Shown: positions 34,158 through 42,473 of the stretch, in pieces
Layout: each line of letters begins with the position of its first letter
How positions within the stretch are numbered: position 1 is the stretch's first letter
Assembly: GCF_047549485.1 (NCBI RefSeq)
Contig: NZ_CP180191.1
Span: forward strand, 2,542,001 to 2,606,000
DNA length: 64,000 bases
Direction of reading: 5' to 3'
Source: Piscinibacterium candidicorallinum
GTDB lineage: Bacteria > Pseudomonadota > Gammaproteobacteria > Burkholderiales > Burkholderiaceae_C
Translations under genes and position numbers: made by a program
Notes under the pieces: generated by a model
Told to the model about the DNA's origin: nothing
Seen by the model: the letters and a program-made list of their open reading frames with translations, nothing else
Databases searched by the model: none

Positions 34158-35387
34158 TCACGCCCCAGCGAGTTGCTGGTCCACCCACTCAATCCAATGC
34201 AGCACCGGCCGCTGCGTGCCGCTCTGCAGGTGCGTCAGGCAGCCGATGTTGGCAGACAGAATCACTTCCGGTTCGGCCGCTTCCAGATGGCCGAGCTTGC
34301 GGTCGCGCAGCTGGGTGGCGATCTCGGGTTGGAGCATGGAGTAGGCGCCGGCTGAGCCGCAGCACAGGTGGCTTTCGCCAAAGGCCTGCAGCTCCACGCC
34401 GCACTGCGCGAGCAGGTCTTCGGTGATGGGGCGCAGCTTCTGCCAGTGCTGCAGGGTGCAGGGCGGGTGGAAGACGGCCTTGGCCTGGGCCGTGCCCTTC
34501 AGCAGGGGCTTGAGCGCGTCGATCTGCGGGGCGAGGTATTCGCCGATGTCCTTGACCAGCGCGGTGATGGCGCGGGCCTTCTCGGCGTAGGCGGGGTCGT
34601 CCTTGAGGTGGTGGTCGTACTCGCGCACGGTGGCGCCACAGCCGCTGGCGTTCATGACGATGGCCTCGACCTCGCCCTTCTCCACCATGGGCCACCATGC
34701 GTCGATGTTGCGGCGCATGTCATTGCGGCCGCCGTCCTGGTCGTTCATGTGGAAGCGCACGGCGCCGCAGCAACCGCTCTTCGGCGCGATCACCGCCTGC
34801 ACGCCCAGCGCATCCAGCACGCGGGCGGTGGCGGCGTCAATCGACGGCAGCATGGCGGGCTGGGCGCAGCCATTGAGCAGCAGCACCTTGCGTGCGTGGC
34901 TGCGGGTGGGCAGCGTGCCCGCAGGCCGCGGGTCTGGCAGCTTGGCCTGCAGCTTCTCCGGCACCAGGCCCTTGAACTTGCGGCCGAGGTTCATCGCGGG
35001 CTTGAACAGGCTGCTCGGAATGCCTTCCTTGAGCGCATAGCGCGTGGCGCGCTCCGTGAAGGGGCGCGTGGTCTTGGCTTCCACCACCTGACGGCCGATG
35101 TCGATCAGGTGGCCGTACTGCACGCCGCTGGGGCAGGTGGTCTCGCAGTTGCGGCAGGTCAGGCAGCGGTCCAGGTGCAGGCGGGTCTGGTCCGTGACCT
35201 CTGCGCCTTCGAGCACCTGCTTGATGAGGTAGATGCGGCCGCGTGGGCTGTCGCGTTCGTCGCCCAGCACCTGGAAGGTGGGGCAGGTGGCGGTGCAGAA
35301 GCCGCAATGCACGCACTTGCCGACGATGGCCTTGGCCTCTTCGCCGGCGGCGGTGCCCTGGAACTCTGCTGCGAGATTGAGCTGCAC
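34158..35387 (-). CDS. glcF: Glycolate oxidase iron-sulfur subunit GlcF
   Basis: 409 aa. Two [4Fe-4S] motifs near the N-terminus: CVHCGFCTATCP (about residue 28) and CLTCRNCETTCPSG (about 78). Two CCG-type heterodisulfide-reductase-like cysteine domains follow (LNGCAQPAM..., SGCCGAVRFH; HPPCTLQHWQK, LCCGSAGAY). It passes electrons from the GlcD/GlcE flavin subunits to the quinone pool. In this operon it is separated from glcE by a mandelate-racemase-like gene. Confidence 0.95.
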   Translation of the reverse strand: MQLNLAAEFQGTAAGEEAKAIVGKCVHCGFCTATCPTFQVLGDERDSPRGRIYLIKQVLEGAEVTDQTRLHLDRCLTCRNCETTCPSGVQYGHLIDIGRQVVEAKTTRPFTERATRYALKEGIPSSLFKPAMNLGRKFKGLVPEKLQAKLPDPRPAGTLPTRSHARKVLLLNGCAQPAMLPSIDAATARVLDALGVQAVIAPKSGCCGAVRFHMNDQDGGRNDMRRNIDAWWPMVEKGEVEAIVMNASGCGATVREYDHHLKDDPAYAEKARAITALVKDIGEYLAPQIDALKPLLKGTAQAKAVFHPPCTLQHWQKLRPITEDLLAQCGVELQAFGESHLCCGSAGAYSMLQPEIATQLRDRKLGHLEAAEPEVILSANIGCLTHLQSGTQRPVLHWIEWVDQQLAGA

Positions 35388-35395
35388 GGTGTGCC

Positions 35396-36475
35396 CTACT
35401 CCACAAGAAAACGTTGAACCGCGGATTCGTCCCAGGTGAGACCGATGCCCGGCTTGTCACTGGGCAGCACCTGGCCGCCCTGCGCGTCCAGGGGCTCGGC
35501 CAGGATGGGGTGGCTCCAGTCGGCAAACTCGAACCAGCCGGCCGTGGGGCTCACGGCCATCAGGTGGGCCGACACTTCCGGAAAGAGGTGGTTGGACAGC
35601 GGGGTGCCGTACACCTCGGCCATGGCCATGATCTTGAGCCAGTTGGTGATGCCGCCGATCTTCATCACGTCAGGCATGAGCAGATCGCTCGCGCCGGCAT
35701 TGATGGCCTTGCGGAATTCCAGCGGGCCCCACCAGTTCTCGCCAGCCAGGATGGGCGTGACGGCGGCGTCCTTGATGCGGCTGTGGCCGATCAGGTCTTC
35801 GGCCGTGGTCGGCTCTTCGATCCAGACCAGGCCCTCGGCATCCAGCGCCTTGCAGCGCGCCATGCCCTCGGGCACATCGAGCGCCTGGTTGTAGTCCGCC
35901 ATCAGCTTCACGCCGGGGCCCACCGCACGGCGCATGGCGTCGATCACCGCGCGGTCTTCATCCACGCTGGCATAGCCGATCTTGGCCTTGATGGCGGTGA
36001 AGCCCAGCTTGGCCTGCGCCTCAGCCTCCTGGGCAGACCCTGCCATGCCGCTCATGCCCACGGGGCCGTAGGCGCGCGATGCGCGGCGCGTGCCGCCGAG
36101 CATGGCATACAGCGGCAGGCCCGCGGCCTTGCAGACGGCATCCCAGGCGGCCATATCGATGGCGGCCATGGCCATGGTCACCAGCCCGTGCGGGCCGATC
36201 AGGCGCATGCGCTTGCGCAGCATCTGCTCGATGGGCTGCGGCGCACAGGGCTGGCCCTTGACCATGGGTTCCACGGCGCGCAGCAGCTCGGCCACGGGCT
36301 TGAGCGCCCACGCGCCGTAGGTGAACACATAGGCGCAGCCGCTGATGCCTTCATCGGTGTGCAGATCCAGCAGCACCATGGGAAAGTGCGTGACCGTGCC
36401 GCTGGCGGTGGCATGCGGCGCGGCCAGCGGCGGGTTCACCGCGCGGACCGTGAAGTGGCTGATTCGCATCGTCAC
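35396..36475 (-). CDS. Mandelate racemase-like enolase-superfamily enzyme
   Basis: 359 aa (GTG at 36475; or 357 aa from the ATG at 36469). The sequence follows mandelate racemase throughout: AAIDMAAWDAVCKAAGLPLY, then catalytic Lys pair in FTAIKAKIGY, metal ligands Asp in MADYNQALD, Glu in VWIEEPT and Glu in LAGENWWG, the Asp of the Asp-His dyad in MPDVMKIGG, His in LSNHLFPE and Glu in WFEFADW. All residues of the racemase site (K-X-K, D, E, E, D, H, E) are present. It would abstract the alpha proton of a 2-hydroxy acid. It lies between glcE (3 bp) and glcF (8 bp), so the product and the oxidase subunits are made together. Confidence 0.9.
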   Translation of the reverse strand: MTMRISHFTVRAVNPPLAAPHATASGTVTHFPMVLLDLHTDEGISGCAYVFTYGAWALKPVAELLRAVEPMVKGQPCAPQPIEQMLRKRMRLIGPHGLVTMAMAAIDMAAWDAVCKAAGLPLYAMLGGTRRASRAYGPVGMSGMAGSAQEAEAQAKLGFTAIKAKIGYASVDEDRAVIDAMRRAVGPGVKLMADYNQALDVPEGMARCKALDAEGLVWIEEPTTAEDLIGHSRIKDAAVTPILAGENWWGPLEFRKAINAGASDLLMPDVMKIGGITNWLKIMAMAEVYGTPLSNHLFPEVSAHLMAVSPTAGWFEFADWSHPILAEPLDAQGGQVLPSDKPGIGLTWDESAVQRFLVE

Positions 36476-36478
36476 CGG

Positions 36479-37552
36479 TCAGAATTCGGGCGCCATGCGC
36501 TTGGGGTTGAAGATGCCCGCCGGATCGAACTCCGCCTTCAGGCGCTGGTGAATGGCCAGCAGCGGCCCCTGCAGCTCGCTCATGAAGCGGCCCTTGCCGC
36601 CGCGAAAGCGCACGGCATGGCCGCCGGCCGCATGGGCGGCGGCGCGGGCTGCGTCCACATCGCCATTGGCGACCCAGCGTTGGCCGCCGCCCCACTCGAT
36701 GATCTGCTCGCCCACCAGACCCAGCGGCGGCGTGGCGGGTGGCACGGCCAGGCGCACGAGGCTGGCGGCGCCGGTGAAGAAGGGCTCGGTCTGGTCGCGC
36801 AGGCTGCGCCAGAGACGCTGCGCCTGCAGGTTGTCCAGAGGCTTGCCGCCCAGGCGGCGCGCGGCGGCGTCCACCGCGGCCTTGGCGCCCGCCAGGCGGA
36901 TACTCAGCTGACCGCCCTTCCAGCAGCTGGCCACGATCGGCAGGGGCTGGCCGCCCCATTCATTGAGCTTGCGGATGGCGCTCGCCTCGTCGAGGGCGAA
37001 CTGCAGGGTTTGCACCGCAGGCGCCTTGGGCAGCACCTTCACGCTCAGCTCGGTCATCACGCCCAGCACGCCGAAGGAGCCTGCCAGCAGGCGGCTCACG
37101 TCGTAACCCGCCACGTTCTTCATGACCTGGCCGCCAAAGCTCAGGTGCTGGCCGCGCCCGTCGATGAGCTTGGCGCCGAGCACAAAGTCCCGCGGGCGGC
37201 CGCTGTAGCCGGCCTGCGGGCCGCCCAGGCCGGCGGCGACGGCGCCGCCAATGGTGCCTGCGGTGGCCGGCGTGCGGCCGAATACCGGCGGCTCGAAGGC
37301 CAGCATCTGGCCCTTGGCATCGAGCGCGGCCTCCACCTCGGGAATCGGTGTGCCGCAGCGCACGGTGATGACGAGTTCGGTCGGCTCGTAGCTGATGATG
37401 CCGCTGTGACCGGAGACGTCCAGCACCTCGCCGGCGAGCGACTCGCCGTAGAAGTCCTTGCTGCCGTGGCCGCGGATGCGCAGCGGCGTCTTTTTGGCCG
37501 TAGCGCTCTTGATGCGATCGATCAGTTCAGCGGCAATGTCGTTGGACGCCAA
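36479..37552 (-). CDS. glcE: Glycolate oxidase FAD-binding subunit GlcE
   Basis: About 357 aa from a TTG at 37552 that has CGGAGAC upstream; a GTG at 37573 is the alternative. It is the second FAD-type subunit: TPLRIRGHGSKDFYGE, TIGGAVAAGLGGPQAGYSG, GGQVMKNVAGYDVSRLLAGS, and C-terminal FDPAGIFNPKRM. GlcE is essential for glycolate-oxidase activity with GlcD and GlcF. The 145-bp gap to glcD holds copy C of the dispersed element. Confidence 0.93.
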   Translation of the reverse strand: MASNDIAAELIDRIKSATAKKTPLRIRGHGSKDFYGESLAGEVLDVSGHSGIISYEPTELVITVRCGTPIPEVEAALDAKGQMLAFEPPVFGRTPATAGTIGGAVAAGLGGPQAGYSGRPRDFVLGAKLIDGRGQHLSFGGQVMKNVAGYDVSRLLAGSFGVLGVMTELSVKVLPKAPAVQTLQFALDEASAIRKLNEWGGQPLPIVASCWKGGQLSIRLAGAKAAVDAAARRLGGKPLDNLQAQRLWRSLRDQTEPFFTGAASLVRLAVPPATPPLGLVGEQIIEWGGGQRWVANGDVDAARAAAHAAGGHAVRFRGGKGRFMSELQGPLLAIHQRLKAEFDPAGIFNPKRMAPEF

Positions 37553-37612
37553 GGCAAGTCTCCGTGGGCACACAGCCCGTGTTCTTCTTGGGCGAAAACG
37601 TGTCTCTGGAGA

Positions 37613-37680
37613 GCGTTTCCGCTTGTCTGGTGCGGTTCTCCAGCCACTTTGGCCTGAAAAGGCGCATGAATGCTGGATCT
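37613..37680 (+). repeat. Dispersed hairpin element, copy C
   Basis: CGTTTCCGCTTGTCTGGTGCGG opens it (conserved 5' part), then CAGCCACTTTGGCC at the loop and AAAAGGCGCATGAATGCTGG at the end. It lies between glcD and glcE within one operon, so the hairpin would form in their mRNA. Confidence 0.85.
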
Positions 37681-37697
37681 ACGTTCTTGAAACCGGG

Positions 37698-39197
37698 CTA
37701 GAAGCGTTCCAGATCTGCAAACGGCAGCTTGCCGCCGCTGACCTTCATGCGGCCGTACTCGGCGCAACGGTGCAAGGTGGGAATGCACTTCTCCGGGTTG
37801 AGCAGACCGGCCGGGTCGAAGGCGCGCTTCACCGCAAAGAAGGCCTCGCGCTCGGCGTCTGGAAACTGGCTGCACATCTGCGCGATCTTCTCCACGCCCA
37901 CGCCGTGCTCGCCGGTGATGGTGCCGCCCAGGGCCACGCACATCTCCAGGATCTCCACGCCAAAGGCCTCGGCGCGAGCCACGCTGTCCGGGTCGTTGTC
38001 ATCAAACAGGATCAGCGGGTGGAGGTTGCCGTCGCCCGCGTGAAAGACGTTGGGGCAGCGCATGTCGTACTTGGTCTCCATCTGCGCGATGGCCTTGAGC
38101 ATCTCGCCCAGGCGCTTGCGCGGGATGGTGCCGTCCATACAGTAGTAGGCTGGGCTGACGCGGCCCGCCGCCGGAAATGCGTTCTTGCGGCCGGCCCAGA
38201 AGCGCAGGCGCTCGGGCTCGCTCTCGCTCACCTGCAGGCGGGTGGCGCCGCTCTTCTCGAACACCGCCTTCATGCGGGCAATCTCGTCGGCCACTTCCTC
38301 GGGCGTGCCGTCGGCCTCGCACAGCAGGATGGCCTTGGCGTTCAGGTCGTAGCCGGCCTTCACGAAGGGCTCGACCATCTGCGTGGCGGGCTGGTCCATC
38401 ATCTCCAGCCCGGCCGGGATGATGCCGGCGCCAATGATGGCGGCCACGGCATTGCCGGCCACCTCCACGTCATCAAAGCTGGCCATGATCACGCGCTGCA
38501 CCGCGGGCTTGGGCACCAGCTTCACGGTCACCTCGGTCACCACACCGAGCATGCCTTCGCTGCCGATGAAGACGCTGAGCAGATCCAGCCCCGCCGCATC
38601 CGGCGCCAGGCTGCCGTACTCCACCACTTCGCCCTGCATCGTGATGGCGCGCACCTTGAGCACGTTGTGCACCGTAAGGCCGTACTTCAGGCAATGCACG
38701 CCGCCGGAGTTTTCGGCCACGTTGCCGCCGATGGTGCAGGCAATCTGGCTGGAGGGGTCGGGTGCGTAGTAAAGCTTGTAGGGTGCGGCGGCGTCGCTGA
38801 TGGCGAGGTTGCGCACGCCCGGTTGCACCACCGCAGTCCGCGTAAAAGCATCGACCTTGAGGATCTTGTTGAACTTGGCCAGGCCCAGCAGCACGCCGTT
38901 GCCCATGGGCGTGGCGCCGCCCGACAGGCCAGTGCCGGCACCGCGCGGTACCACCGGCACGCCCAGAGCGTGGCAGGTCTTGAGGATGGCGATGACCTGC
39001 TCCTCAGTCTCCGGTAGCACCACCACCATAGGCAGCTGCTTCCAGAGCGTCAGGCCGTCGCACTCATACGGCGTGGTGTCTTCCTCGCGCCAGAGGATGC
39101 AGTGGGCGGGCAGCAGCGGCTTGAGTGCCTCGAGCACAGCACGCTGGCGTTCGACGTCCACCGCGGTGATGACGGCGTGTTCTACGGGTGCGTTCAT
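37698..39197 (-). CDS. glcD: Glycolate oxidase / D-2-hydroxyacid dehydrogenase subunit GlcD
   Basis: 499 aa flavoprotein that oxidises glycolate (or another D-2-hydroxy acid) to the 2-oxo acid. The FAD-binding PCMH domain has PRGAGTGLSGGATP and TIGGNVAENSGG; the C-terminal FAD-oxidase domain has NVFHAGDGNLHPLIL and TGEHGVGVEK, and ends with GLLNPEKC. It is the first gene of glcD-glcE-racemase-glcF. A LysR gene is upstream in the same direction. Confidence 0.95.
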   Translation of the reverse strand: MNAPVEHAVITAVDVERQRAVLEALKPLLPAHCILWREEDTTPYECDGLTLWKQLPMVVVLPETEEQVIAILKTCHALGVPVVPRGAGTGLSGGATPMGNGVLLGLAKFNKILKVDAFTRTAVVQPGVRNLAISDAAAPYKLYYAPDPSSQIACTIGGNVAENSGGVHCLKYGLTVHNVLKVRAITMQGEVVEYGSLAPDAAGLDLLSVFIGSEGMLGVVTEVTVKLVPKPAVQRVIMASFDDVEVAGNAVAAIIGAGIIPAGLEMMDQPATQMVEPFVKAGYDLNAKAILLCEADGTPEEVADEIARMKAVFEKSGATRLQVSESEPERLRFWAGRKNAFPAAGRVSPAYYCMDGTIPRKRLGEMLKAIAQMETKYDMRCPNVFHAGDGNLHPLILFDDNDPDSVARAEAFGVEILEMCVALGGTITGEHGVGVEKIAQMCSQFPDAEREAFFAVKRAFDPAGLLNPEKCIPTLHRCAEYGRMKVSGGKLPFADLERF

Positions 39198-39324
39198 TGC
39201 GCGGACCTCGTTCTTTAGCAGTCTGGCGATTCTAGGAACGCCGGCCGCTGCACTGCGAGTGAATCCGCTTCAAGCCGCTGCTGAATTCCGGCGCGCAGGG
39301 GTTAACCCGCAGCTGCGTGCCGTG

Positions 39325-40194
39325 TCACGCGCTCAGCGTGGCCTTGAGCCAATCGACGAACAGGCGCACTTCCTGCCGCTCCAGGCTGGGCTGGCGGTAG
39401 GTGAGCCAGTAGCCGTGCGGCGACTGCACCGCCAGATCCGTCACGCGAACCATCTTGCCCGCCGCAAGCCAGGGCTTGCACAGGCTCATGCGCCCCAGGG
39501 CGATGCCCTGCCCGGCCATGGCCGCTTCCATCAGCAGGCCGGCGTCATTGAACTGGGGTGCGCCCGGCAGCTCGGCGCCAGCGGCACCGGCGGCCTCCAG
39601 CCAGGGCGCCCAGGGTTCCAGCGGGCTCTTGAGCAGGCGGGCGCGCAGCAGGTCCGCGGGCTGCGTGAAGGGACCGTGCTTGGCCAGGTAGTCCGGGCTG
39701 GTCACGGGGAACACGGTTTCTGAAATCAGGCGCTCGGTCACCACATCCTGATACGCGCCGTTACCGAAACGGATCTCCACATCGCTTTCCTCGCCGCGCA
39801 CGTCCAGCAACGGGATGGTGAGCTGCACGGTCAGGTCGATCTCGGGGTAGCGCTCGAGAAAGTCATTCAGTCGGGGCACAAAGAGCTGCCGGCCGAAGGT
39901 GGGCGGCACGGCCACGCGCAGGCGCTGGCGCAGTAGCGGCGTGCGCGGCAGCGTGCCCAGGGTCTCCAGCCCGGCGCGCACGATGCGCAGATAGTCGTGC
40001 CCGGCCGCCGTGAGCCACCACTGGCTGCCGCCGCGCTCGATCAGGGTCTGGCCGATGAACTCCTCCAGCTGCCGGATACGGTGGCTGATGGCCGAGGGCG
40101 TGACACACAGCTCGCCGGCGGCCGCGGCCATGCTGCCGTGGCGCGCGGAGGCTTCAAAGGCCAGCAGGGCGTGGATGGGGGGGATGCGGTTCAT
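39325..40194 (-). CDS. LysR-family transcriptional regulator (GcvA-like)
   Basis: 289 aa. N-terminal winged helix: IHALLAFEASARHGSMAAAAGELCVTPSAISHRIRQLEEFIG. The effector domain follows (LRVAVPPTFGRQLFVPRLNDFLERYPEIDLTVQL) and resembles the GcvA subgroup. It lies 127 bp upstream of glcD in the same direction, so it is a candidate regulator of that operon. Confidence 0.9.
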   Translation of the reverse strand: MNRIPPIHALLAFEASARHGSMAAAAGELCVTPSAISHRIRQLEEFIGQTLIERGGSQWWLTAAGHDYLRIVRAGLETLGTLPRTPLLRQRLRVAVPPTFGRQLFVPRLNDFLERYPEIDLTVQLTIPLLDVRGEESDVEIRFGNGAYQDVVTERLISETVFPVTSPDYLAKHGPFTQPADLLRARLLKSPLEPWAPWLEAAGAAGAELPGAPQFNDAGLLMEAAMAGQGIALGRMSLCKPWLAAGKMVRVTDLAVQSPHGYWLTYRQPSLERQEVRLFVDWLKATLSA

Positions 40195-40386
40195 TCAGCG
40201 GTGATAGTTCAGTGGGCCAAGCGCGACACCGGCGTCGCGCTCATCGAGCGAGTAGAGAGTTTTCCCTGCATTGCCCAAAAACCCAAGCAGACGCAGCCTT
40301 CGGCACATACCGCGCAAGCCGGCACAGCAGCGCAATCCGCTGCGGCTGTGCTGTGATCCGCCACGCGCTTCGAACCTCAACACATC

Positions 40387-41091
40387 ATGCCCGTTGCTCC
40401 TTCTGTTCCGCTCTGGCCGCTGGCGCTGCTGGCCGGTCTGCTGCCGTTGACCGGCACCTTGATCGCCTGGGCGCTGTCCACGCATTTGCAGCTCATCCCG
40501 GCGTGCAATCCGTTCTGGGACGGCTGCACCTCAGTCAGCCGCGCGGCACGCTACGACCTGCCCAACTACATCTTTCGCGCGTTCGTGCTGCCGGCCGCCG
40601 CGCTGCAGGCGCTGACCTGGCTGCTGCTGGCGAGCTGGCTCAAGCCCCTGGCGGGGCCGGGCACGGGCATGCGCTGGCTGGCACCATTGGGCATCACCGC
40701 GGCCCTGGCCCTGGTGCTGTATGGGGCTTTTCTGGGCACCGAAGGTCAGATCTACCGCTGGCTGCGGCAGTACGGCACGGTGATCTACTTCGGCTTCACC
40801 TGCCTGTGTCTGCTGATTGCCGGTGCCGCCGTACAGCGGGCCGTGCGTGCCGGGCGTCTGAGCCTGCCGCGCGTGCTTGAGCGCAGCATGGTCGCGCTGG
40901 CCGTGACCCTGGTACTGCTCGGTGTGGGCAACGCCATCGTGGCCGCGGTGATTGGCGGCGAACTGAAGAACCGCGTGGAAAACGTGACCGAGTGGTGGGG
41001 TTCGCTGATCTTCGTGATCGGATTTTTTTCGATCACCTGGATATGGTGGCGCGAGCGCGTGGCAATCACGCTTGCCCCTGCCGCAGGTTGA
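40387..41091 (+). CDS. Multi-helix membrane protein, Frag1/DRAM/Sfk1-like
   Basis: 234 aa with about six membrane helices. The loop after helix one contains NPFWDGCTSVSRAARYDLPNYIF, and later helices run LGITAALALVLYGAFLG and YFGFTCLCLLIAGAAV. The topology and a conserved Cys loop suggest the Frag1/DRAM/Sfk1 superfamily. Function unknown in bacteria. The start is ATG at 40387 in a gap of 192 bp from the LysR gene, to which it is divergent. Confidence 0.7.
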   Translation: MPVAPSVPLWPLALLAGLLPLTGTLIAWALSTHLQLIPACNPFWDGCTSVSRAARYDLPNYIFRAFVLPAAALQALTWLLLASWLKPLAGPGTGMRWLAPLGITAALALVLYGAFLGTEGQIYRWLRQYGTVIYFGFTCLCLLIAGAAVQRAVRAGRLSLPRVLERSMVALAVTLVLLGVGNAIVAAVIGGELKNRVENVTEWWGSLIFVIGFFSITWIWWRERVAITLAPAAG

Positions 41092-41218
41092 ATGGCCAAA
41101 CGTCGCGCGCCCGAATCAGCCGCAGCCGTCACCGCGTGCATGCGGGAAGGGTGACCGCCGTTGCGCCACACGCCCGCTGATACGCTCGAATACTCCACAG
41201 CCTCCCAAGCCTCGCCCC

Positions 41219-41551
41219 ATGCGCCGCCTGCACCTGCTTCTGCCCGCCGCTGCCCTGCTGCTCGGCGGCTGCGTCATCGTCACTCCATCGACCCAAGTGA
41301 GCTACGACAGCGCCTGCCAGATGGAGCGCAAGCGCATGACCTTGGATACCAAGCGCATCACGGACCTGCAGTCCTGCGGCGGCCAAGGCTGCACCGAGCA
41401 GATCCTCGGCACGCTGGCGGGCGTGGCGGTCAGCGGCATTGTTTCTGGCAGCGTGGCTCTGGTGGGCAATACCGTCTACTGGCTGCAGGAGCAGGGCAAG
41501 TGCAACCGGCCGGGCTCGGCACAGCCGGCTACTGCCCAGACCTCGCTCTGA
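41219..41551 (+). CDS. Small lipoprotein
   Basis: 110 aa. Signal peptide ends in a lipobox LLGGC (Cys at residue 17): MRRLHLLLPAAALLLGGC. The mature part has paired Cys (SACQMERKRM, SCGGQGCTEQILG) and a hydrophobic segment GVAVSGIVSGSVALVGNTVYW, then a Pro/Ala tail. Acylated and probably in the inner or outer membrane. Function unknown. Confidence 0.75.
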   Translation: MRRLHLLLPAAALLLGGCVIVTPSTQVSYDSACQMERKRMTLDTKRITDLQSCGGQGCTEQILGTLAGVAVSGIVSGSVALVGNTVYWLQEQGKCNRPGSAQPATAQTSL

Positions 41552-41801
41552 AACAGTAAGCGCAACTACGCCAAAGCAAGCGCGAACGCGCTCTGCTCGG
41601 CAAGTCAGCATCTCGCCACAAGTACGTGCTGGGTACCGAACATCGAGCGCTGGATGTGCGGCAACACGGTGCCGGCAGACCAAAAGAGGGGATCACCCAC
41701 GATTGATAAAAGTTCGCCTAAAGACGAAATTTTGACGAGCGAACTCGTGCGAGCAATCCCGCTCACGCTGATGCCGCAGTCAAAGTACGAAAGGGCTCAT
41801 C
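41552..41801. other. Low-GC intergenic stretch before the aspzincin gene
   Basis: 250 bp without a recognisable gene or strong hairpin. Base composition falls here and stays low through the next gene, suggesting acquired DNA. Confidence 0.4.
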
Positions 41802-42392
41802 ATGACCATCACATGGGATGCGACGTGGACAACCGGACACAAGCACACCGTCCAAGCTGCCATGGACCGGATCCAGCTCATGCTGACCAAGGCAATGATG
41901 TCGATTCACGCTGTTCAGCGCGACAACGCGGCTCGTGCCTTGTACGTCAAGCATTTCAATAACGCAGCTTTGGACAAGCTCCCGGCAGTGACGGCTGTTG
42001 TGAGAGCGATGCATGATCGGGTTGCGAAGAACGCGATCACAATGACATTCGTGCCCGATCTGGCGTCATTCAATGCACTCGGATTCTCTCTGCCTGCCGG
42101 CGTTGCGTACTCAAATGTGGGCGCTTTCGTTGTGCAAAGCGGGATCGCAAGCGGAACGCCACTAACGATCTACGTAGGCCCGTCGTTCTTCAGCGGATTG
42201 GTGTATTTGCCCAAAGCGCCGGGAGACGCTAGCGGCACTGGCGTGTTGCTGCACGAACTTTCTCACGGAGTGGGCGGGACGCGCGATCACGCATACACGC
42301 ACAGCCCAAACTACAAATCACTATCCGCGGTGCAACGCGTTGCAAACGCGGACTCTTACCGTGCTTACGCGCAGGAGTTTGACAAGCTGTAG
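41802..42392 (+). CDS. Aspzincin (M35-type) metallopeptidase domain protein
   Basis: 196 aa. The zinc site is HELSH (residues 151-155), followed by GGTRDHAY (159-165), which gives the aspzincin pattern HExxH plus GTxxxxY with Asp162 as third ligand. NADSYRAYAQEF near the C-terminus matches the family's NADSY end. Peptidyl-Lys endopeptidases such as AsaP1 share this domain. There is no signal peptide and the protein is only the catalytic domain, so it would leave the cell by a dedicated system or act inside. Codon use is less GC-biased than in neighbours. It has AAGGGC upstream of the ATG. Toxin or effector function is inferred. Confidence 0.8.
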   Translation: MTITWDATWTTGHKHTVQAAMDRIQLMLTKAMMSIHAVQRDNAARALYVKHFNNAALDKLPAVTAVVRAMHDRVAKNAITMTFVPDLASFNALGFSLPAGVAYSNVGAFVVQSGIASGTPLTIYVGPSFFSGLVYLPKAPGDASGTGVLLHELSHGVGGTRDHAYTHSPNYKSLSAVQRVANADSYRAYAQEFDKL

Positions 42393-42473
42393 TTGCGCGG
42401 AACGCGCGGTCAACCCGCGCGTGGATTGTCCGTACGATGAAAGTGCCGACTCACTGCAGTCCATTCCACCGGA

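Noticed and set aside
34158..39197. Plain glycolate-oxidase operon
   Set aside because: Kept as GlcDEF-type, but the embedded racemase makes a glycolate-only role less certain, so substrate is left open.
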